Assembly: GCF_000024865.1 (NCBI RefSeq)
Contig: NC_013595.1
Span: forward strand, 372,001 to 436,000
Direction: 5' to 3'
Length of the DNA stretch: 64,000 nucleotides
Source of the DNA: Streptosporangium roseum DSM 43021
GTDB lineage: Bacteria; Actinomycetota; Actinomycetes; Streptosporangiales; Streptosporangiaceae
Shown: positions 16,425 through 28,395 of the stretch, one piece after another
Layout of the letters: each line of letters starts with the position of its first letter
Numbering within the stretch: the first letter of the stretch is position 1
Made by a program: the position numbers and the translations under genes
Notes under the pieces: model-generated
The model's database searches: none
Told to the model about the DNA's origin: nothing
What the model saw: the letters and a program-made list of their open reading frames with translations, nothing else

Positions 16425-18830
16425 ATGAGTGTGAAAACAGTTCAAGGTGACGCTGAACTGCTGACCGAGACACGGCACGGGAACGCGGTGGCCTACGGCG
16501 GGCTCCGCGAACGGCACGCCCCGGCGGCCCGGATCCTCGCCCGCCTGCTCGTCGACGGCCCCGCCGAGGCGGAGGAGGCCGTGGCGGAGACGTTCGCCGG
16601 GATCCTCCACCTCCTCAGGCGGGGTGGCGGCCCGAGGGAGGCCTTCCGTCCCTACCTGCTCACCGCGCTCCGCCGTACGGTCCACGACCGGTCGCAGGGC
16701 CGGGGCGGGTGGGTGACCGACGGGGAGGCGTCCGGCCCGTGGGTGCCCTTCGTGGATCCCGCGCTGAGCGGCCTGGAGCGCTCACCGGTGGCCAGGGCCT
16801 TCCTGTCGCTGCCGGAGCGGTGGCGGCTCGTCCTGTGGCACGCGGGGGTCGAGGGGGCCGGGCCCGCCGAGATCGCTCCCCTGCTGGGCATGCCGGCCGG
16901 CGGGGTGACCGCGCTGGTCCACGTGGCCAGGGAGGGGTGGCGCCAGGCCTGCCTGCGGGCGCACCTCGCCGGGACTCCCCGGCAGGAATGCCGCCCGGTG
17001 CTGGGCATGATGGGCGTCTACGTGCGGGGCGGTCTGGCCAGGCGGGAGAGCCGGCCCCTGGACGAGCACATGGACGGCTGCGCCGAATGCCACGACGTGT
17101 TCCTGGAGCTCGCCGACGTCAACCAGGGCCTGCGGGTCATCGTCGGCCCGCTCGTCGCCGGCCCCGCGCTCCCCGGCTACCTCGCGGCGCTGGACAGGGC
17201 GGGCGGCACCGGCGCGGCCGGGCCGTTCGGCCGGTGGCGGCGGGCACCCGCGTCGCGGCGGGCCGTCGCGGCCGGGGCGGCGGTCGGCGCGGTCAGCCTC
17301 GCGGCGGCCCTCGCGGCGGTCCTGGTGCCGGTGTCGGCCCAGGGGCCGCAGGTCCCGTCCGCCGCGGCGGTCCCGGAGCCGGTCGCCGGCGCTCCCACCC
17401 CCGCGCCCGCGCCTGTGCCTGGGCCGCAGGATCCGCCGTCCCCGCCGCTCCCCCCGTCCCCGGAGCCCTCGCCGGGGAAGGCCGAGAAGCCGCGGAGGCC
17501 GGACGGCCCCGGGGCCGTCGCGCCACCCGCCCAGCGGGGAGCGGTCCCCGCACCGCGCCTGATCGCCAGGATCGACGCGCTCGGCGCGCTGGTCCGCTCC
17601 GAGGCGGGCATCGTGGCGGTACGGCTGCGCAACGTCGGCGCGGGCGGGAGCGGGGAGCTCGTCGCCGACGTCGGCCTGCCGGACGGGGTGACGGTGCTCG
17701 CGGCGGCGCGCCGGGGGCGGGCGGTCGCCGCGATCAGGCCGGTCGGCACGGTCGACGGCTGGGCCTGCCGGGCGGGCTCCGGAGGCGCGCGGTGCTTCCG
17801 GCGACCGCTGGCGGCCGGACGGGCCACGGCGATCTTCCTCCGGGTCGCGGTCTCGCCGACGGCGGCCGAGGGGTCGGCGCCCTCGGTGCGGATCTCCGCG
17901 GCGGGGATCGGGATGACGGCCAGGGCGCGGACCGGGGTGCGGACCGCCGGGGCCCCGGCCCGGTTCGCCACCGACGGCCAGGTGAGCACCTCCGCGATCG
18001 GGAACACCCTGATGGTCTGCGCCTCCGTCGCCCCCGCGTGCCGGGCCGCCCGGTCCCGCAGGGGCGACCGCCGCGACAACGACCTGTGGGAGATGGGCCC
18101 CCTGGACCAGGACCGGGACCCGTCGACGAGAAGTTCGAGCGCGGCCCGCCTGGCGCTGCCGAGGAGGAGCAAGGTGGTCTGGGCCGGGCTCTACTGGTCG
18201 GCCGGCGCGCCCGCCGACGGGCGGATCAAGTTCAAGGCGCCCGGAGACGGCGGATACACGCGGGTGAGGGCCGAGCGGGTGACGGAGAGGGAACTGCCCG
18301 CCGGCGTGGGATACCAGGCGTTCGCCGACGTGACCCGGCTGATGGGCCGGCTCCCCGGCACCTACTGGGCGGCCGACGCCTCGCTCAGGCCCGGCGTCTC
18401 GCGGCACGCCGGATGGAGCCTGGTGGTCATCGCGGCCGACTCCCGCCAGCCGTACAGCCAGGCGGTCGTCGTCGACACCGCCACGGTGGTGGACCGGGAG
18501 CACGGACCGGCCTGGATCCCCCTCGACGGGCTGACGCCCACGGCCGCGCCCGTCCGGGTGGACCTGGTGACCTGGGAGGGCGACGCCGGCCTGACGGGCG
18601 ACCGGGTGACGCTGGGCGGGCGCCCGCTCCGGCCGGAGGCCGGGGACCGGGACGCCGGCAACGCGTTCGACGGGTCCGCCACGGGGGCGGAGGGCACGGG
18701 CATGACCTTCGGCACGGACGTGGACGGGTTCCGGTCGACGCTCGGCCGCAACCCGGTCCTCAAGGTGAGCACCGGCCGTGACGTCCTGCTCTTCGGCGCG
18801 GCGGTGGTGAGGGTCCGGGCGCGCTCGTGA
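16425..18830 (+). CDS. ECF sigma factor fused to zinc-finger anti-sigma domain, membrane anchor and exported domain
   Basis: An 801-residue single chain. Residues ~15-90 resemble sigma region 2 (AEEAVAETFAGILHLLR) and ~120-178 sigma region 4 (LSLPERWRLVLWHAGVEG, GMPAGGVTALVHVAREG). Then comes a zinc anti-sigma motif HMDGCAEC (His215-x3-Cys219-x2-Cys222, with Cys189 upstream), a membrane helix at ~280-303, a Pro-rich stretch at ~310-365 and a ~430-residue extracytoplasmic part with two domains, one resembling surface DUF11/DUF3344-type beta modules (KVVWAGLYWSAGAPADG). Sigma factors with fused anti-sigma and exported domains are known in actinobacteria (groups such as ECF53). The likely mode is release of the sigma part by processing, which is inference. 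ATG 16425 has GAGGT at good spacing. Confidence 0.8.
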   Translation: MSVKTVQGDAELLTETRHGNAVAYGGLRERHAPAARILARLLVDGPAEAEEAVAETFAGILHLLRRGGGPREAFRPYLLTALRRTVHDRSQGRGGWVTDGEASGPWVPFVDPALSGLERSPVARAFLSLPERWRLVLWHAGVEGAGPAEIAPLLGMPAGGVTALVHVAREGWRQACLRAHLAGTPRQECRPVLGMMGVYVRGGLARRESRPLDEHMDGCAECHDVFLELADVNQGLRVIVGPLVAGPALPGYLAALDRAGGTGAAGPFGRWRRAPASRRAVAAGAAVGAVSLAAALAAVLVPVSAQGPQVPSAAAVPEPVAGAPTPAPAPVPGPQDPPSPPLPPSPEPSPGKAEKPRRPDGPGAVAPPAQRGAVPAPRLIARIDALGALVRSEAGIVAVRLRNVGAGGSGELVADVGLPDGVTVLAAARRGRAVAAIRPVGTVDGWACRAGSGGARCFRRPLAAGRATAIFLRVAVSPTAAEGSAPSVRISAAGIGMTARARTGVRTAGAPARFATDGQVSTSAIGNTLMVCASVAPACRAARSRRGDRRDNDLWEMGPLDQDRDPSTRSSSAARLALPRRSKVVWAGLYWSAGAPADGRIKFKAPGDGGYTRVRAERVTERELPAGVGYQAFADVTRLMGRLPGTYWAADASLRPGVSRHAGWSLVVIAADSRQPYSQAVVVDTATVVDREHGPAWIPLDGLTPTAAPVRVDLVTWEGDAGLTGDRVTLGGRPLRPEAGDRDAGNAFDGSATGAEGTGMTFGTDVDGFRSTLGRNPVLKVSTGRDVLLFGAAVVRVRARS

Positions 18831-18990
18831 GCTTCCGCCGGGTGCCGGTGAGGGTCCGGGGCGCTGGTGAGCTTCCGCCGGGCGCTCGTGAGGGGGCGGG
18901 CGCTGCTCGCGGGCTTTCGCGAGGCGCTCGTGAGGGTCCTGACACGCCCGCGAGGTGCCGGTGATGTGCCGGTGAGATTCCGTGAGGCGT
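18797..18990. repeat. Degenerate direct repeats downstream of the sigma fusion
   Basis: Imperfect copies of a gtgagggtccggg / gtgagcttccgccggg pattern recur from the last codons of the gene to about 18990, with a period of roughly 35-42 bases that decays rightward. The remaining stretch 18991-19260 carries an A+T-richer promoter-like region for the next gene, but no hairpin or small gene I can support. Confidence 0.45.
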
Positions 18991-19260
18991 GGGACGGGCC
19001 GGTCCGGAAGGGGTGTGGAACGGGCCAATAAAGGTTTGGGAGCGGGAGGGCCAACGGCACGGCTTCAAGAACGGGACGAACTGGTACGGTCTGCGTGAAC
19101 ACTCCGGCGTATGGTCAGGCGCGGGTCGAATCGTCGGGATTAACCCTCGGACGATCAGTTGCTTGATTACCCTGAGGAAGGGCCGTCTGTCTGGTCTCTC
19201 GGAGGTCTTTCAGGCTTGTCTGAGCCGAAGGGGCGGGCCACGTAGGAAGGGCGGTGTCGC

Positions 19261-20442
19261 GTGGATCGCTGCGCGCTGTTCGTGGACGCTGGCTACCTGC
19301 TGGCCGACGGCGCGATGGCCGTACATGGGACCCGCCATCGCGAGGCAGTCTCCTGGGACTACCCGGGACTGCTCAAGTTGCTCGGCAACCTGTCCAAGGA
19401 ACGGACCGGGCTGCCACTGCTGCGCTGCTACTGGTACGAGGCGAGCGTCGAAGGCCGCCGGACCGCCGAGCACGACGCGCTGGCCGACCTCCCGGGCCTC
19501 AAGCTCCGGCTGTCGCGCATCCGCCCCGGCCGCCGCGAAGGTGTCGACGCCCAGGTCCACCGTGACCTGATGACGCTGGCCCGCAACAGCGCGGTCTGCG
19601 ACGCGGTCGTCGTCAGCGGCGACGAGGACCTGGCACAGGTCGTCTGCGACGCCCAGGACCTCGGTATCCGCGTCACCGTGGTGCACATCACGGCCGACGG
19701 AAGCTGGGCGGTTTCCCGCTCGCTCCGCCAGGAGTGCGACGACCTGATCGAGATCGGCAGCAGCCACCTGCGCCCCTACGTCAGCCTCGCCGGTGCCATG
19801 GAGACGCCCGCCCTGAGCAACGGCCACCAGCCGGGCGGCAACGGCCAGGCCCCCGCCTCCCTCGGCAACGGCGCCCCGCCCGCCGCCCCGGTGGTGCAGG
19901 CTCCCCGCGCCACGCCTCCTCCCGCGCCCTCCCAGCCCGCGCTGCCGTCCTACCCGAGCTACAACCACGAACCCCCGCAGGCCCCGGCCCCGCAGCAACC
20001 CCAGCCGGCGCCGGCTCCGCAACCCCTGGCGGCCCCCAACGGCCCGACCGGCCCGCTGCAGCCCCCTCCGCAGGCCCAGCAGTACGCCTCGGGCAACACC
20101 GGCAACATGCCCGGCTACCAGCCCGGCCAGCTCGGCGCCTACACCGGCCCCCAGGCGGCCCCCGTGCCGGTCCAGAACGCCTCCAACAGCAGCACGACCA
20201 CCCTCTCCGACGCCGTGAAGGCCGCCCACAAGGAAGGCCACGACTTCGGCGAGTCCGTCGCCAAGGACGCCCCCGCCCTGTGGCTGGAGGCCGTGCTCGC
20301 CCGCAAGCCCCGCATGCCCTCCGACCTGGAGGCCCGCCTCCTCCAGGGCTCCTCCCTGCCGATCGACTTCCTCCTCCACGACGAGGTCCGCCACGCCCTC
20401 CGCCGAGGCTTCTGGGACGCCCTGGAGCGCGCCCGCCGCTAG
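19261..20442 (+). CDS. NYN domain (LabA/DUF88) RNase-like protein with C-terminal conserved helix domain
   Basis: A 393-residue protein. Residues 1-175 form an NYN/PIN-type nuclease domain: ALFVDAGYLLADG with Asp9, the central GVDAQVHRDL with Asp96 and Asp102, and VVVSGDEDLAQVV with Asp121/Asp123, the acidic set expected to bind a divalent metal. A Pro/Gln/Asn-rich linker spans ~190-310. A conserved C-terminal domain of ~75 residues follows (STTTLSDAVKAAHKEGHDFG, then LWLEAVLARKPRMPSDLEAR). NYN proteins of this kind are thought to act on RNA; the target is unknown. GTG 19261 follows AGGAAGGG. Confidence 0.82.
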   Translation: MDRCALFVDAGYLLADGAMAVHGTRHREAVSWDYPGLLKLLGNLSKERTGLPLLRCYWYEASVEGRRTAEHDALADLPGLKLRLSRIRPGRREGVDAQVHRDLMTLARNSAVCDAVVVSGDEDLAQVVCDAQDLGIRVTVVHITADGSWAVSRSLRQECDDLIEIGSSHLRPYVSLAGAMETPALSNGHQPGGNGQAPASLGNGAPPAAPVVQAPRATPPPAPSQPALPSYPSYNHEPPQAPAPQQPQPAPAPQPLAAPNGPTGPLQPPPQAQQYASGNTGNMPGYQPGQLGAYTGPQAAPVPVQNASNSSTTTLSDAVKAAHKEGHDFGESVAKDAPALWLEAVLARKPRMPSDLEARLLQGSSLPIDFLLHDEVRHALRRGFWDALERARR

Positions 20443-20554
20443 GTCTCCGCCGGGCCGGTCCTGCCGCCGGCACGGTTCCGGCGCGGTGGCCGGGGCTGTT
20501 CCGGCGCGGTGTGTCGCCGGGTGCCGAGGGCGGTCGCGTGTGGGCTTTCCCCCG

Positions 20555-22435
20555 TCAGGGCTTTCCGGAAGGCGCGGCGGAGGGGTCCGGTGCGAGCTCG
20601 TAGCCGCTGGCCTGCAGGCTGAACAGCCGCGCGTATTCTCCTCCCAGCGCCATGAGCTCGCTGTGGGAACCGCGTTCGGTGATCTTCCCCTCGCTCAGCA
20701 CGATGATGAGGTCCGCGTCCCGCAGGGCCCCGAGCCGGTGTGAGATCAGGACGCTGGTACGGCCTGCCCGGTGCCGGCGCAGTCCCAGGTGGACGGCGTG
20801 CTCGGCCTCCGCGTCCAGACCGGAGCTCGGCTCGTCGAGGATGAGCAGATCCCGGTGGTGGCGCATCAGGGCGCGGGCCAGCGCCAGCCGCTGCCACTGG
20901 CCGCCCGACAGCGTCACTCCCGCCTGCCGGTCGTCGTTGTCGCCGAAGAAGATCCGGCTGAGCAGCGTGTCGTAGCCCCTGGGCAGATCGTCGAGCGTGT
21001 CGTGGATCCCCGCGCGCCGGGCGGCGGTCCGGACGAGCTCCGGGTCGGCGCCCGCGGTCAGGTCGCCCAGCATGATGTTCTCGGTGGCGGTGAGGTCGTA
21101 TGACATGTAGTCCTGGAACACCGCGCCGACCCGGGCGCGCAGGTCGTCCGGGTGCACGTCGCGCAGGTCCACGCCGTCCCAGTGGATGGAGCCGCGGACC
21201 GGGTCATACAGCCGGCACAGCAGTTTGACCAGGGTGCTCTTGCCCGCCCCGTTCAGGCCGACCAGGGCGACGGCCTGGCCGTGCGGGATGAAGAGGTCAA
21301 CCCCTCGCAGCACCCAGGGGTGCCCGTCGTCGTAGCGGAACCACACGTCGCGCAGCTCGATGCCCTCGCGCAGCGGGGGCAGCGCGGTGGGTTCCGCGGC
21401 CACCGGCAGCCCGGGATCGGCTTGGACGACGCCGAGGTAGTACCCGAACATCAGCAGGGCGTTGTGCGCGCTCGCCCACTGGCCGACGATCAGGGTCAGG
21501 GCCGTCTGCACCCCGGCGACGGCGGCGACGAACACCGAGACGTCCCCGACGCTCAGACCTCCCTCGATGGCGGTCAGCACGGCCCAGAACAGGCCGCCGG
21601 CCGCGACGGCGGCGCCCAGCAGGGACAGCAGTCCCTGGCTGTGCAGTGTCCGCCGGTCCAGGTCCCGTTCGGCCTCGTTGACGGTCTTGAGTTCGGTGAG
21701 CATCCGGCTGCGCAGGAAGTCGCCCAGCCCGAACAGCCGCACCTCCTTGGCCGCGTCGGGACTGGTGAGAAGGGCACTGAAGAAGATCTGGCGGCGCGTG
21801 TTGGAGCTGATGCCCCACATCGTGCCGGCCCTGCGGCGGCTCAGCGCGAGCTGCACCCGGGCTGACGGCAACGCGGCGGCGATGACGATGACGACCATGA
21901 CCGGACTGAGCACGGTCAGCGTGACGATGAACCCCAGCAGCGTCAGGATGCCCTGGCAGATCGCCAGGGACGAGCCGACGATCTGCTGCGGAGCGTTCTG
22001 GCCGGCCTCGTGGGCCAGCCGCAGTTCGTCGTGGAAGGAGGGGTTCTCGAAGCGGCTGAGCCCGGGGTCGGCGTTGACGGCCCGGAACAGCCGGTCGTAG
22101 ATCAGCCTCTGAAGCCCCCGGTGCAGCTGCCCGTTGAGATACTCGGAAACGTGCGGCAGGACGATCAGAGCCAGGCCCGCCACCCCGAGGGCGGCTGCGA
22201 GCGGGAGCAGGCCGCTCCGGCCCCCGCCGCCGGCCAGCCCGTCGAGGACCAGCTTGGTCAGCCAGGCGGCTGCCACCGGCGCCACCCCCATGAGCAGCAC
22301 CACCACCAGCGAACCTGCCACGGCGGCCGGCTGCGCCCGCCAGGCCAGCTCGCCCGCGACCTGTCCGCGGCGGAACAGGGAGCCCGCCCCGGAGCTCCTT
22401 CCCTCTTGACCCTCGGGTCCTTCGGCCTCCCTCAC
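20555..22435 (-). CDS. ABC exporter, fused permease and ATPase
   Basis: A ~626-residue half-transporter: six membrane helices (~residues 40-330), then a nucleotide-binding domain with Walker A VALVGLNGAGKST, Q-loop VFQDYMSY, signature VTLSGGQWQRLALARAL, Walker B LLILDEPSSGLD and the switch His in SVLISHRLGALRDAD. No peptidase C39 domain is present. The insertion IFFGDNDDRQAGVTL precedes the signature. The start is uncertain; GTG 22435 suits the first helix. It follows a broken mauE and a Cys-rich peptide gene on the same strand, which suggests that it exports that peptide; this is inference from context. Homologs occur in RiPP and antibiotic-export loci. Confidence 0.85.
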   Translation of the reverse strand: MREAEGPEGQEGRSSGAGSLFRRGQVAGELAWRAQPAAVAGSLVVVLLMGVAPVAAAWLTKLVLDGLAGGGGRSGLLPLAAALGVAGLALIVLPHVSEYLNGQLHRGLQRLIYDRLFRAVNADPGLSRFENPSFHDELRLAHEAGQNAPQQIVGSSLAICQGILTLLGFIVTLTVLSPVMVVIVIAAALPSARVQLALSRRRAGTMWGISSNTRRQIFFSALLTSPDAAKEVRLFGLGDFLRSRMLTELKTVNEAERDLDRRTLHSQGLLSLLGAAVAAGGLFWAVLTAIEGGLSVGDVSVFVAAVAGVQTALTLIVGQWASAHNALLMFGYYLGVVQADPGLPVAAEPTALPPLREGIELRDVWFRYDDGHPWVLRGVDLFIPHGQAVALVGLNGAGKSTLVKLLCRLYDPVRGSIHWDGVDLRDVHPDDLRARVGAVFQDYMSYDLTATENIMLGDLTAGADPELVRTAARRAGIHDTLDDLPRGYDTLLSRIFFGDNDDRQAGVTLSGGQWQRLALARALMRHHRDLLILDEPSSGLDAEAEHAVHLGLRRHRAGRTSVLISHRLGALRDADLIIVLSEGKITERGSHSELMALGGEYARLFSLQASGYELAPDPSAAPSGKP

Positions 22436-22449
22436 GTGTGCGCCGCCGG

Positions 22450-22761
22450 CGGCAGGGTGTGCGGGCGCCGGAGCGCACGACCCGCGCGATCCCCGCGGAG
22501 AACGCCGGCAGCGCGGCGCCGGCCGGCACGGAGCCGACCGGCGCCGCCCACCGGACCGCCGGCAGTACGACGACGCACACCTCGGAGAGGAAGGACCACC
22601 GAGGCGCTCGACAGGGTCGCCTTGTCCGCCGGGAGTGCGGCCATGTTCGGCACGGAGGCGCGGAAGGCAGGGAAGGAGTCCCGGCCGCGCACCTTGCCGA
22701 ACACTGCCACCAGGAAGACGACACCCGGTGCACATCGGCAGGCCGGCGCCACGTACCGCAT
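22450..22761 (-). pseudogene. Frameshifted, truncated mauE-like (DoxX-related redox membrane protein)
   Basis: From ATG 22761 the frame reads MRYVAPACRCAPGVVFLVAV then FGKVRGRDSFPAFRASV, closely resembling the first helix and loop of actinobacterial MauE-type membrane proteins. Near 22594 the similarity jumps to another frame, which continues SEVCVVVLPAVRWAAP and AFSAGIARVVRSGARTPC, matching the third-helix and conserved C-x-C region of the same family. After that Cys the sequence runs into the ABC gene, so the last ~60 residues are missing. MauE proteins are thought to support disulfide chemistry for exported partners. One frameshift plus truncation makes it non-functional unless recoding occurs. 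Confidence 0.7.
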
Positions 22762-22786
22762 GACGGTCACTCAGCTGGGGTCTCGA

Positions 22787-22954
22787 TCAGCGCCAGGGGG
22801 TGCAGGCCGTGCGACCGGCGGCGATGCAGCATGTCCGGCGCACGCTGTACCCGACCCACTTCGTCTCGTCCCAGCAGGTCTCCGCGGCAGCGGAGGCCGT
22901 GGGCAGCAGCTTGGCGAGCAGGCGGTCGCCCAGGTTGTTGAGGGAACGGATCAT
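22787..22954 (-). CDS. Small Cys-rich peptide, candidate exported or RiPP-like precursor
   Basis: A 55-residue peptide starting MIRSLNNLGDRLLAKLLP, followed by a small-residue stretch (TASAAAE) that looks like a cleavage site and a C-terminal part with four Cys (positions 27, 42, 43, 51), three Trp and a run of Arg/Thr. ATG 22954 has a perfect AGGAGA at correct spacing, better than the alternative upstream start. The gene ends 25 bases before the mauE remnant and is in line with the ABC exporter. I do not recognise a named family. A leader-plus-core precursor with two disulfides is the reading I favour, and nothing else in the sequence proves modification. Confidence 0.6.
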   Translation of the reverse strand: MIRSLNNLGDRLLAKLLPTASAAAETCWDETKWVGYSVRRTCCIAAGRTACTPWR

Positions 22955-23120
22955 GAGATTCTCCTCTGTCGAGCCGTACGGCGTCATCGACACCGACTGT
23001 CTGCCGGGCGTTGAGCGCCTCGTCCGTGCGTCATTCCGAGCCGCCGGAGTCGGTGATCATTGCTTGTGGCGCCTGCACCGTAAACCGGACCAAGATCGGA
23101 GAATAATGGGGGAGATCGCC

Positions 23121-23228
23121 ATGTCAGGCGGTTCCGCTTCAACAGCTTATGATCTTGACATTAGCCCGCGGAGTGCTGACGACCAGGTCTACGCGTCCCT
23201 AAGGTTAATTTCGGACAGGCCCCTCTGA
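23121..23228 (+). CDS. Possible 35-codon small ORF
   Basis: ATG 23121 has GGGGGAG at suitable spacing, and the frame runs to TGA 23226-23228 (start MSGGSASTAYDLDIS). Codon use is much less GC-rich than in the surrounding genes. The YDLDI segment superficially recalls FxLD leader peptides, but no core Cys or maturation gene is present, so this may be noise or a remnant. It is the only coding candidate in the 505-bp gap 22955-23459, whose left half should hold the promoter of the Cys-rich peptide gene. Confidence 0.25.
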   Translation: MSGGSASTAYDLDISPRSADDQVYASLRLISDRPL

Positions 23229-23459
23229 TTCCTGTCACGGAGAATTCTCTCCGCGGCGACGGCCTTCTGCGGCACTCCCGGATCCCGCGCCCGGCGCAGC
23301 CGGCAGGACGGCGTCGGCCGTGCCGGCGCGGCATGCGCCGTCTCCCGCGCGCCGTCTCCCGCGCCGTTTCCCGCGCGCCGGCTTCAGCCGGCCGGGTCGA
23401 GGGCGAGTGGCGCCCGGCCGGGCACATGCCCCACAAGGACCTGTCCGGACGCGGCTCGG

Positions 23460-24092
23460 TCAGGTGAGGGCGTTGAAGCCCGCCCGGAGGTGGCTGAGGC
23501 GTTGGGAGAGGTCGGACATCGGGCCTGAGAGGCTGGGGTCGTTGGCCTTGCGGACCAGCTCGCTGACCCGGGCGAGCTCGTCCTCGACCGCGGTGAGGCG
23601 TCTGGACAGCTCGGGGAGGACGGCCGCCTGGTCGTCGGCGTCGCCGGGGGGCAGCTCGGCGGAGAGGCGTTCGCGGAGCATGGAGGCCTGCTCGGCCAGG
23701 CGGCGGTTCATGTTGTAGAGCTCGACGAACACCGCGACCTTGGCCCGGAGCACCCAGGGGTCGAACGGCTTGGTGAGGTAGTCGACCGCGCCGGCGGCGT
23801 AGCTGCGGAAGGCGTAGTCGGGGGCGCTGTCGACCACGGTCAGGAAGATGATCGGGATGTTGCGCGTGCGTTCGCGGCGCTTGATGTGGGAGGCGGTCTC
23901 GAAGCCGTCCATGCCGGGCATGCGCACATCCAGCAGGATCAGCGCGAACTCGGTGTTGAGCAGGGCTTTGAGCGCCTCCTCGCCGGACCTGGCCCGGATG
24001 GGTATCAGATCGAGGGAGCTGAGGATCGCTTCGAGCGCGATCAGGTTCTCCTCCCGGTCGTCCACCAGGAGGATCTTGGCTCGGTCCGGCAT
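23460..24092 (-). CDS. Response regulator, single receiver domain with coiled-coil tail
   Basis: A 210-residue protein: residues 5-125 are a CheY-like receiver with the acidic pair Asp11-Asp12, phospho-acceptor Asp55 in LILLDVRMPG, Thr85 in IIFLTVVDSA and Lys108 in DYLTKPFDP. The remaining ~85 residues form a charged helical region with heptad-like spacing (LSRRLTAVEDELARVSELV) and no DNA-binding domain, so output is probably by protein contact. It lies three bases after the hybrid kinase stop on the same strand and is almost certainly co-transcribed with it and phosphorylated through it (inference from adjacency). Confidence 0.9.
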   Translation of the reverse strand: MPDRAKILLVDDREENLIALEAILSSLDLIPIRARSGEEALKALLNTEFALILLDVRMPGMDGFETASHIKRRERTRNIPIIFLTVVDSAPDYAFRSYAAGAVDYLTKPFDPWVLRAKVAVFVELYNMNRRLAEQASMLRERLSAELPPGDADDQAAVLPELSRRLTAVEDELARVSELVRKANDPSLSGPMSDLSQRLSHLRAGFNALT

Positions 24093-24095
24093 TGA

Positions 24096-28274
<4,179 letters not shown>

Positions 28275-28395
28275 GAGACCTCCTTGACTCCCGGGGGGCG
28301 CAGCCGCGAGTCATCCCAGTCTGTCACGGTGCGGAACCCGCAGTCCCGCCTTCGATTTACCCCATGGCAGCGTGAAGTGTGGTAGGCACGGAACA

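Noticed and set aside
18989..19570. A plus-strand frame with ATG at 18989 overlapping the NYN gene
   Set aside because: It overlaps the NYN gene out of frame, has no ribosome binding site and is Ser/Arg-rich in the overlap.
23121..23228. FxLD-type lanthipeptide precursor
   Set aside because: YDLDI is only a loose match, there is no Cys in the peptide and no lanthionine enzyme in the window.
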